From Crocodylus rhombifer (taxonomy: Eukaryota > Chordata > Crocodylia > Crocodylidae): a stretch of 64,000 bases of DNA. This document shows positions 29,601-41,600 of the stretch, in pieces (position 1 is the first letter of the stretch; every line of letters starts with the position of its first letter). The stretch is taken from the NCBI GenBank assembly GCA_038503035.1, contig JAVSML010001011.1:62001-126000 (forward strand), written 5' to 3'. A program made the position numbers and the translations under genes. Below the pieces are notes generated by a model. That model was not told where the DNA came from. It saw only the letters and a program-made list of their open reading frames with translations, and searched no databases.

Positions 29601-32600
29601 AATTGGAAAATGGCAAATATAGTGCCCAATTTTAAGGAAGGGAAGAAGGAGGATATGGAGAACTACACACTGGCTAGCCTCACCTTGCTCCCTGGAAAAA
29701 TCATGGAGCAGATCTTCAAGGAATCCATTTTTGAGCACTTCGAGTAGAAGGAGGTGATTAGGAACAGCTGGTATGGATTCACCACGGGCAAGTCATGCCT
29801 GACCAACCTGATTGCCTCCTCGGACAAGATGCCTGGCTCCGTGGATGCAGGGGGAGTGGTAGATGTGATCTACCTTGACCTTAGCAAGATTTTTGGTACA
29901 GACTGCCACAGCATTTTCACAAACAAGCTAAGGAAAAATAGGTTAGATGAATTGACTGTAAGGTGGATAGAAAACTGGCTGGATCGTCCAGCTCAAAGGG
30001 TATTAATCAATAGCTTGATGTCTAGTTTCATAGTTTGTAGGGTTGCAAGGGACCTGAGCAGATCATCTAGTCTGACCCCCTGCCATGGCAGGAAAGAATA
30101 CTGGGGTCAAACGACCCCAGCAAGATGTTCATCTAACCTCCTCTTAAACACCCCCAGGGTAGGAGCCTGCACCACTTCTCTTGGAAGCTGGTTCCAGACC
30201 CTAGCCGCCCTGACTGTGAAGTAGCGCCTTCTGATATCTAACCTAAACTTACCCTCTGCCAGCTTGTGACCGTTATTCCTGGTCACTCCTGGCAGTACTC
30301 GGGGAAACAGTGACTTTCCCAATGCCTGCTGATCCCCCGACTAGTTTATAACAGGCCACAAGATCCCCCTCAGCCTTCTCTTTTGGAGGCTGAACAGGTT
30401 CAGGTCCCGTAGCCTCTCCTCATAGGGCCTGCCCTGTTGTCCCCTGATCATGAGAGTGGCCCTCCTCTGGACCCTCTCCATGCTGTCCACATCCCTCTTG
30501 AAGTGCGGCGCCCAGAATTGGACGCAATACTCCAGCTGCAGCCTGACCAGTGCCGCATAGAGGGGAAGGATCACCTCCTTGGACCTGCTCGAGATGCATC
30601 TGTGGATGCATGACAAGGTGCGGTTGGCCTTCCTTACTGCCTCTCCACACTGCCGGCCCATGTTCATCTTGGAGTCAATGATGACCCCCAGATCCCTTTC
30701 CACCTCTGTGCTGACAAGAGGGGAGTTCCCCAACCTGTAGGTATGGTGCCGGTTGTTCCTCCCCAGGTGCATCACCTTGCACTTGTCTGTGTTGAAACCC
30801 ATCCTATTCTCGTCTGCCCACCCTTGTAACCTGTCTAGGTCTGATTGTAGCCTGTTGCATCCTTCCAGTGTGCCCACATCCCCCCACATCTTAGTGTCAT
30901 CAGCAAATTTGAACAGGGTGCTTTTTACCCCCTCATCCAAATCGCTGATGAAGATGTTGAACAGTGAGGGCCCGAGGACCGAGCCCTGCGGAACCCCACT
31001 GCCCACGTCCCTCCAGGTTGAGAAGGACCCATCCACTACCACCCTCTGGGTGCGCCCTCCAGCCAGTCGGCGACCCATCTGACTGTGTGGGTGTCCACAC
31101 CACAGCCCCCCAGTTTCTTAATGAGAACAGGTTGAGAGACAGTGTTGGTAGCTATTATCAGGTGGTAGCTATTATCAAGTGGAGGCCCCAGGAGTTGGTC
31201 CTGGGGCCAGTTTTGTTCAGTATCTTCATCAGTGATCTCAAAGATGGGATGGAGTGCACCCTTAGCAGGTCTGCAGGTGCCACAAAGCTGTGGGGAGTAC
31301 TAGATATGCTGGCAAGTAGGGCTAGAATTCAGAGAGACCTGGACAAATTGGAGGACTGGACCAAAAGAAATACCATGTGGTTCAGTATGGATGAATGCAA
31401 AGTCCTGCACTTGGGACAGAACAATCCTGGTTCAAGTTGGGGACCTGTTGACTAAGCAGCAGCTCTGCAGAAAAAGAACTGCAGATTGTGGTGGACAATA
31501 AGCTGAATATGTGCCAACAGTGTGCCCTTGTCGCAAAGAAGGCTAACAATATGCTGGGCTACTACATTAATAGGAGTGTTGCCAGCAGATCAAGGGAAGT
31601 GATTATTCCTCTCTATTCAGCACTGGTAAAGCCACATTTCATACAGAAGTAGCACTGGAAGGGACCTCAAGAGGTCATTTAGTCCAATGCAGGGACTGAA
31701 CCTGTGACCTTGGCGTTATTAGCACCTGGAGTAGTGTGTTCAGTTTTGGGCCTCCCACTACAGAAAGGATGTGGACAGATTGGAAGTCCAGTGGAGGGCA
31801 ATGAAAATGGTTGTGGGGTTGGGGAACATGAATTACAAGGAGAGGCTGAGGGAACTGTGTGTCTGGAGAAGAGAAGACTAAGTGGGGATTTAATAGCAGC
31901 CTTCAACTACCTGAAGGGTGGCTCCAAAGATGATGGCGCTAAACTGTTTTCCGTGCTGAGAGATGACAGAACAAAAAAAAACTGTCTCAAGTTGCAGCAA
32001 GGGAAGTTTAAGTTAGATATTAGGAACAGCTTTCTTACTAGTAGGGTAATAAAGCACTGGAACAGGTTACCCAGAGAGGTTGTGGAATCTCCATCCTTAG
32101 AGGTTAAGACCCAGCTAGATAAAGCCTTGGCTGGGATGATATAGTTGGAGATAGTTTTGCTTTGAGCATGGGTTGAACTAGATGACAACCCTAATTTTCT
32201 ATGGTTCTATGATGCATCTCAGCAGTGGATCGAAAAATCTGGAAATTCTTACCTCCAACTGAATATAATTCCTTGTCAGACAGCCTTGCTTCAGAAGGGC
32301 TTTTTGTGTTTTGGCTTTGGCTTTTGAAGACTTTGCTTCTCTAGTCTTTGCTGTTTTGGCTTTTGCTGATGTCTGTTTTGTTAGGTTTTTCTCTAGTAAC
32401 TAGCTGGTCCTAGACTTAATTCTTATGCCCAAACAGTTTTTGCATTTTTAGAGCTCTTGCCACTGCAGTGGAAGCGAGAGGTTTGGAGTTTAGATTTTAG
32501 ATTGTGTTTTGGATCCTATATCATAAGATCCATATTTACACCAGACACTTTTTTTTCCCTCTAGCATAAAGAGAATCTAACAAACTTGGATTAGATGGAA

Positions 32601-35600
32601 AATCTTTTGTTCTCAGTTTGATCTGCGGACAACTGCATCAGATGTCCCACATTTGGTGATCATCTTGAATTAAAGGGAGATCATTCAGCACCTCTAGCAC
32701 AATAGCTCCTTTTTGATTTTATGGAAGTTTCAACATAAGATCTAATCTTAAAAGGTCCTACATGTGCCCATGGCAAATTCATAGCCAAGCCCAAAACTAC
32801 CAATTTTTAAATATCTTCATTTATAGATTCTCTCTTCTTTTGAGGTGGGTCTCTTTGGAGGAAGAAGCATTTTAAAATATGCACTGAATTACTGATTAAG
32901 CAAAGTATGCTCAAGTTTTGGTGGTAGTTTACAGCCTCCAGTGGTATAAAAGCAACAGGAAACAAATGTTGTCATTAAGTCTTTTGGTAAAGTGGATGTT
33001 ATGAAGAAAAATCTGAATAATGGAGCTTTTGCTTGCATCAGTTCAAAAGAAAACATATTAGAGTTTAAAAACAGATCACCAGGATGAATGGAGATGCATC
33101 ATCTCGGGACCATTTTTTGCTAGTGGCCCAGTTCATGTGTATCGTTAATCTGGTAATGGAACTGTTCATGAAATCTAAAAATACAGCAACTAATTACATG
33201 CAGTTATTTTCATATTCTACAGGCAATGCAACTAGGAAGACAACAGAGCTTCCTCGTATGAGTCCCACTGCTGTTTTTGACCTTCCTCATAAAGTAGCTG
33301 ATTGCTTGTAAATCTCCAAATATGTGTTTTTGTATTCACAGTCCATGGCAATGGGAAGTATATTAGCAAAGTTCTTTTTGTTCATGCTAGGTAGATCACA
33401 TCCACCACTCTCCCCGCATCCACAGAGCCAGTCATCTTATCAGAGAAGGCAATCAGGTTGGTCAGGCATGACTTGCCCTTAGTGAATCCATACCAACTGT
33501 TCCTAATCACTGCTTTCTACTCCAACTGCTCAGAAATGGATTCCTTGAGGATCTGCTCCATGACTTTTCCAGGGAGCAAGGTGAGGCTAGCCAGTGCGTA
33601 GTTCCCCATATCCTCCTTCTTCCCTTCCTTAAAGATGGGCACTATAGTTGCCATTTTCCAGTTGTCCGGGACCTTCCCAACAGCCATGAGTTTTCAAAGA
33701 TAATGGCCAGTGGCTCTGCAGTCACGCTGACCAACTCCCTCAGCACCCTCAGAAGCATTCTGTCTGGCCCCATTGGACTTGTACATATCCAGCTTTTCTA
33801 AGCAGTGCCTAATCTCTACTTTCACCACTGTCAGCTGTTCACCTCCTCCTCAAACTGCAGCCAGGTATCATAGTCTGGTAGCTGACCTTGCCTGTGAAGA
33901 CTGAGGTAAAAAAGGAATTGAGTACTTCCATCTTTTCTGCATCATCTGTCACTAGGTTGCGTCCTCCGTTCAGTAAAGGACCCACACTTTCCCTGATCTT
34001 ATTCATATACCAATCAAGTTCCAGGGATCAGCAAACAGTCCACATCTCTCCCTTTCCTAGCATCTCATGGAATCAGAAAACTTAAAGTTTACATCTGAAC
34101 ACAGTTAAAAAAAAATCAGATGAATAATGAGTGGATGAAACACATCCCTTTAGTGGAATCTCTTTGGTAGATCCAACTAGAGACCTGGACATGGATCCCA
34201 CCTTATTCTGGTGTTAAGTTCTGGACTCCTGCTCAGTGCAAGTGTAACTGGGAACACTAGCCCTGTTACTAAAAAGCGGTGAGGCCCCTTTAAAGGTAGT
34301 TTTTAGAGCACAGCCAGCAGAGCAGGGGTTAGCTGGCTCTGTAGTCAGGTTAGCTAACTGGGGTGTCACATGACTAGGAGGGGCCTTAAGCCAGAGCTAT
34401 ATAAGCCCTGGGGTTGAGCCAGCCAGAGAGTTGCAGAGTGCAGGACTCCTAAATTCCCAAGAAGGCTGAAAGAAAGCAGCTCAGAGGGCTGGGGAACAAG
34501 AAAGAGTGACCCAGAGAGAGGGAGAAAGAGACTCTTGGTACGCAGGCAGACAGCATTCATTTTCTTCTTATGTTATAGCCCAGGGCCTTAGTGTTTATGT
34601 TGCAGTTTAAACTGGTTTGGGCTGGGACTATAAGGTGAGGTTTTCAGAGGTCCCATTAGCATCCTAGGTGTATGTGCTTGTCTTGAGCCCTGCAGGGGTA
34701 GGTTCAAGGCAGAGCATGGGCTAGGGCCCAGATGTCAGGCCTAGAGCAGTGGGCTTGGGCTGCATGACCAGTCAGAGTAGAGGGGTGGAAGCTGGAAAGG
34801 CTAAAACCCCAACAAAAAGGGAAAAGAAAGGCCTGGAGTGGCCTGGAGACACTGGAATAAGTGCCCCACCTGACTGGAGATTCAGAGTCTGTGAGGCATG
34901 GGGTACGGTGCAGGGGACGTATGGAGCTGTGCAGTTAGCCCTTAAGGCAAGGGACCCACACCTCCAGGTATCCATTGGAGCAAGGCCAGGCCTGGGAAGC
35001 ACTGGGGTAGCCTGTTCCCAGAGTGAATAAGGAAAAAGAGGGATTTGGAGGGCCTACAGGGGCTTGGTACCACCCTGGAGATGGTGCCCTTTTACAACAA
35101 TGGAGCTGGAATGCGTGAGAGAAGATAGCAAATAATCAGGTGGGAAGCAATTGTCATCAACACTAGCTTTTTTTCTGGGTCTGGAAATATCTTTCTTTCT
35201 TCTCACCATCTTTCTGCAGCAAAATTCCTATCAGGAACCACTTCTTATATCAAGATCCTTCACCTCATCTTTTTATCTTCTACTGCCCTCAATATGCAAC
35301 CTCAGCACTCCATATGGTATCCTGTCCTTGTACATTCTTTTCACACACACAAAAACCATCAACCTCTGTCTTTCTATTCATGTCTTCCAACTCTCCTCCC
35401 AAAAACTGCCCTCGGAAAATGCATTTTTGCAACTTGCAGCCAGGTGAAATCTATCTTCATTAGAAACCCAGCCTAGGATCCATACAAAACCACCAAGATG
35501 TAATGAATGCTGTAACATAACTAAGCTTCACTTCCTTCAGGACATTCCTGCCCCACACTTACCCTTTCATGCTTCTGTAAAAGTTCCCGGCAAGCTGCAT

Positions 35601-38600
35601 TCATCTTGCCAGTTCTCCAGTCCTTCCATCACCAGTGATCACTGAGCCAAGATATTTAAATCCATTCAAAATATTTAACATTTACCCTCTTAACAAAAGT
35701 ATTTCACATAGGTGATAACTTTAAGATAATTTATGGAAGAAGTGCACTATCATATCATCAACTAACATAGCCTTCACTTCTTTTCATAACCACATTGAAA
35801 TGTAAACAAATACACCACCCAAGCTCAAGCCATGCCTCAAGTGAAAGCTTTCTATCTGTCCTACCTTGTCTACACACAACATTCACTGACTTCGTAAATT
35901 CTTTTAATAACAATTCACAAAAGCTCTACTCTTATTTTAACCTTTCCAACTCTTCCCAATTTTTTCTCATGACATACTATCATAGGCCTTCTCATTATCC
36001 TTAAAGATGGGGATGCCTTTTATGTTCTACTTGCAAACTTCTTTATAGTGCACAAATCCACCAAAGGCTATGAAGTTAGACACAGCTAGCATCTGTCCTG
36101 AAAAACCTTAAGCACTGGTGGCAATGTATGAAAATTTTAAAAATCCAGGCGGATTTCTAGATCCTAAGTGAGCCTACTACACTGACAAGTAAAACATCTC
36201 CTTCTTCATAAATTGAATAAGTAAGCAAGAGTCTGAAACAACCGAGGGAAGGAAATGCAGTGCCTTTTTACATCAGAACTACACTTTAAATCATTGATTT
36301 AAATGAAAAGGTAAAACTTGTCAGCTTTCATCCTAAGGACAGTACTAGATCTACAGCCAAGCTCTACGTTACAACCATATCTGCTTTTACCGCATGGACC
36401 AGGATGCATACCTTAATGATTTAGAAAAGGGATTTCTAAAATTACAGTACAATCCCCAAATTGTAGCTACTTAACAATCAAATGAAGCCAGACTCAGACT
36501 TTACACCAATCTGCTACAGTACCCAGAACAAAGACAAGAGACCTTCTGGTAATCACCGACAGTCCCCACCTTGAACACCTATTACTGCCCTCTAACCATC
36601 CTGGAAAAGGACAACCATCTCAAGATAGCTATGGGAGACGAGACTGTCCAGGCTTATAGGCAGTCCCCACCCCCTCACCCCCAATGGCGTCTGTCAAGAA
36701 ACAGGCTACTTAACTCCTATACTCACCAAGGCAGTAGGATTTGCAATGGACCCAGGTGCCTGCTGTGCCCAAACATTAAGACAGTCCACATCATTAATGG
36801 ACCAAATAGCATTCCAAGTTCACTGAGATGCAACTTCACCAATGTCGTAAAAGCCATCACCCACTAACAGAGTCCCTGTAATGTCTGCATTAGACAGATG
36901 GGGCAAATGTGAAAGAATGAATGAACATCAACCTGATATTAGTGCCCAAAAGACAAAAAAGGCTGGTGGCAGAATACTTTAACCTTGTTGGACACTGCAT
37001 TGCTGAGGGTGGCACAGTTCTTAGGCAGCAAACTTCTAAAAACTGATCTGAACATGAAGTTACAAAACAAGAACTTATCTACAGACTGGATTGTGATAGT
37101 TTAAATAGTGACAACAGATTCTTATCCCATACCCTAGATTAGCTTGTGACCCCTTTGTTCCTATGGGTTCTTTGCTTGTATGCCTCTCCAAGCACTACCC
37201 CTGTTCCTCAGGCCCCTCTCCCTTCCTACTGGTTGTATTCAAATCACTCTCCCCACTCTATACACTGCTCTCTGCCCATCCTTTCACAGCATCTGATGAA
37301 GTAAGCTCCAGTTCATGAAAGCTAATGTTATATATATCTAAATTAGTTAGACTATAAGATGCAAATCTACCTTACCTTCTGCTCAATTTCAGACTAACTA
37401 CATCACCCAGTTAACGAATGTTCCATTAAGAATGAGAGACAGCTTAGCCCTTCAGACTGGCTTTAATAATTCTGATTTTGTCCAATTGCTTCATTCTCTC
37501 TTGCATTTAATAGCTTCAGCAAGTGGCAACTATTGAAACTATGAAGAGCAAAATCAGAAATTAACTTGTTCCCTGTTGCTTAGCACACTGCTAATTGTTC
37601 AACGATGCTCCTCTGCCAGTAAGTTTCAATGGTAAATATTAAAATAGAAAAATAGCATTTAGCACTTCTAGAGCACAACCTTTTCCCATGGTGCATCAGA
37701 AACATGGAGACACTGATCCTTACAACACCCATACGCAAGAAGTAGATCATTAGTTTCAGGCAAAAAGCAGAGCTGACTGTCCAGTCCAGTCAGTGCTGCG
37801 CCTTCTTTCTGTACAATAATCTTAGGCTAAGAGCTTTCATCTTCCTGACTTTTTAGCAGAAGATAGTTTCCCCTTTTCCAAGAAAATGTATCTACCCTTT
37901 GTCCTTCTCAGAAGAACAAAAGCAAGTATATACCCTGAAGGAACTCAGACCCCCAAAGTTTGATCTTAGGAATACGATTACATTTTTGTTACCTGGAGAA
38001 TTTCCAAACAGAACAATTGGAGGTTTTTAGTCTAATACGCACTCCACCCTCTCTTGCATCAAGGAAACATATTGGGTCAGAGGATGCACCATCCACTAAA
38101 AGGAATTAATTTCTGACTGTGGCCATTATGTGAAAGTAGGAAGAGAAAGAAAAGGGAAAAGCTAGCTTCATTAGCTATTGCTTTTTCATACAACTATGTG
38201 TTTTTTTCCCAGTTAAACAAAATGAGACTGGGAAAACACCAAGACAAGGCTAGCAGATGCTGTTTAGGCAGGCAGAAAGGCAGCTTGTCTGCCAGGAAGT
38301 GGAAAGAGCATCCATCAGTCCAACTTAAAGAAAATGAAGAGCAGCAAAATTCCTTCCTAAGGATTTTGTTATCCACCAGTAGATAGTGACACCCCGTATC
38401 TATTGTATACCCTAGATACCTTCATCCTATTATTATAAGGCATGGCAAAAGCTACCAGGATTTTTTGTTTTAGTTGATTCCTTCTGTACTAGGTATTTCC
38501 AAAGTCCTCAAGGTCCCTGCCTTATGCTGTCATCTCCCTCAAGTTACTTTATGGGCATGCCTATACCACTTAATTATGACACCAGGTAGTGTTGTACCAA

Positions 38601-41600
38601 AATATGGTGCTGAAACAGAAGCATAGCCATCTCAGTATGGCACTGCATGCATACTAACCAGCTAAGGTGAGAGGCAAAGCCAACTGGTGCACACATATGG
38701 CACTAAGTTGGCTATATTATTGCCATTTTGAGAGGTAATGAGTGGAACACTACTGTCTCAATAAGGCTCTGCCTGGCATAAGACATAACTTGTGCTTCCT
38801 GAAAATACCAGCCCTGCACTGCTCACCAAATTGTATTTTATGCATCAGCTGTACTTGGAAAGATTTCAAATTAAAGTTTCTGGAAAACCAAACTGCCCTG
38901 AAAAATACTCCTCCCAGAGTGAGAGAAGATGGGAGTGACTGGTCCCTGCAATCCAGGTGCAAATGAAGCACGTTACTGTAGCAATGAAGGGAAGTGTGTT
39001 AAAATGGGGAGGATGCAAGTAGAACCCTTCCTCCGGTATTCCTCATGCACACCAGTACACACCAATGGAAGCAATAAAATTTTCTTCCTTTAGACTCCTC
39101 GTGTCAAACTCCCTTGGCCCTTTCCCTGCCGGGCTTGGTGCCCTGGGCATGAGTTGAGGTACTGGCAGTTGCACCACAGGCTTCGGCTCCACCCTCATGG
39201 CTAAACCAGGGTCCTTGCCAACAGGAGTGGCTGCTCCATCTGTTGGACTGCGTTTTCTTTTTTCGGGTTCTTTAAGAGAAAAGAGAAGAAAAGTAGCAAA
39301 CAATGTTTAAGACAGAGAAAACAAGAGACCAAGAGGTGGGGTAGAAGCAGGTAAGGAAATAAGAAAAGGTAAGGCAGACGTTAGCTCAGTGTTATGATAG
39401 CGTCAATACCAAAAATAGACACTTCTCAGATTTAGACTCAGATTTCACCATAAGCAGCACTGCAAAGAGCAGGGGATGAGATGCACCTTGGCACCACTGG
39501 AATTATTTTACAGTTTTCTTGGTCAGACCATTGGCTCCTTCAGTTTGATGTGAGGGCCACTCCCAGTTCCTGTGAGACTAACAGACCCGAATTCCATGTG
39601 GGTTCATTTTGTCAATGGCTTCAATGCTCTTCTGACTGACTGGCAACTCAATGTCCCATTCCAATCATCATTCTCAGAGATCACTCTGGTTTGCAGGTGA
39701 CTGAAGGCAGATGAAACAGTGCAGCAGAATACTAGAGTACTAGTGTACAAGCTCCCACACTAAGTTCTCTTCATACTGAAAGCTTAGAAATGTTTCTTTT
39801 CTCTGATATGGTAATAGCAAGGTCTCTTCTCACTAAACTATCTGGAGTGGGGCAGCCTGATCCACCCAGAGTGTCGTTTCTGGAACTTAAACAAGTTTCT
39901 CTTTCTGTGAAGTAGTAAATACAAATCACCTCTGCTGAAATTCTGGCCAGTGTCACCTGGTCAACAGGTGTAAATGATGAAAGTTGCAGCTGATTACTTA
40001 GGACAGTGGTTCTGAACCTTCTTCAGTCAACGTACCCCTGGGTCTCATAGTGAGACTTCATGTACCCCCTAGGAGAGACATTTCCAGTGCGAGGTTGAGG
40101 CATGGAGCAGAAGCAGGATATCTGGTTTCCATGTGCCTGCATGTTTTACAGCAGTAAAACCCTGGCAATTTCAAATTGTCGACCTGTGTTAGACAATGTA
40201 TAAAATATATCTCACGTACCCCCTGGGGGTTCTGAAGCGGTTCAGAACCGCTGACCTAGGAGTTCCTAATTTCACAGATTTTTAAGTGGCAGGAGGAAAA
40301 ATTGTGACCTTGTAGTAATAGGAAGTAGTAGCCTGCTTTTTGAGAGACACTGTTTGCAGGGGGAGATAACAGAGGGGAGGGCACTGCCTATAAGCCAGGA
40401 CAGGTTTGTCCCCCATAGCTATCTTGAGACAGTAGTCTTTTTCCAATAGCGCTCAGCCTATGACCTGTGAGCTGAATCCAGCCCATGGGACTCCGCATGG
40501 GTCCAGAAATTTGGTGGCAGGGGAGCTGTGGCACTACTCATTCCCATGGCTGCCACCATTCCCCCACTGCCAAGTTTCTAGATCTGCGTGGAACCCCAGG
40601 AGTGTAGTTTACCTATATGGGTGATTTGGGACCAGACTAGCCCCGCACACCAGAACCGACCACAGATTGATCCAGTGTGCCAGCCTAAACCAGCTCATGG
40701 ACAGGCCCAAAGCCACAGGACCGAATGGGTTGGTCATCACTCTTCTAGTCTACCCTGCAAAACACAGGGCAAGGAATTCTGCTGCAGTTCAATGAAAAAC
40801 AGTTATTGGGCGTGAATCACTTCAATCTTTTAGAAAAATCAAATCTAGCCTTAATTTAAAAATCTAAAAAAATGAAGAGTTTGCCACAATCCTTGTCAAG
40901 TTATTCCACTGTTTAAAATCATATTTTCAGCGTAAATCTGACTAGCTTTAGCCACTGGGTCTCATCATACCTTTGTCTGCTGTCTTAAGACCACTGCTCT
41001 CAGAAATCTTTTCCTGATGTAGGCACTTGGGGCATTTATATACTTACTGTTTTCCCACAACATGTCAGAGATCCGATGCTTCAAATTAAACAAGTCTGCT
41101 CTGTATGCGAGCTGAGGCGAACTGTGCTGCACCATGTGCAGCTGTATAAGTGACGAAATGCGCGTCAGCACACAGAAAATGGCGGCAGTGCAGTTTTGAA
41201 CTACAGTGCCTCGAAGGTGTTTTAGTTCAAAAGTGTGCCACTGCCATTTTGTCAGCATTGACAAGCATTTTGCCGTTTCTATAACTGCAAGTGTCACAGT
41301 GCCAAGCACTTTTCAAAGTGCCCAGCTCTGCGGTGCTTACATGTGTAAAAACGCCCTTGTATTGTAGGAGTTTACTTATTGAAAAAAGTTAGACTGCAAC
41401 CAAGTGCCTTAAATTCTCCAAAGGAAAGATGATTTCTCATTTCCTCAAGTCAGTCTTGTGGTTCTTTTCTGGACCCTGTCCAACTTTTCCAATCCCATTT
41501 TAGATTTCCTTTAGTTCCCAATATGCTCCTTCTTATTGCCCCTAATTGGGTTGATCCTAGAATTCTCACTAATATCTTTAAATCCTCTTAGCAATTCCAT

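Noticed and set aside
30341..31078. 245-codon open frame as a cellular gene
   Set aside because: It is CR1 reverse transcriptase ([15 protein letters not shown]), lacks the N-terminus, and is part of a truncated LINE.
31640..31720. tRNA gene or tRNA-SINE with functional promoter
   Set aside because: Only a tail resembling the end of a tRNA-related SINE is present; no A/B box pair or cloverleaf was found.
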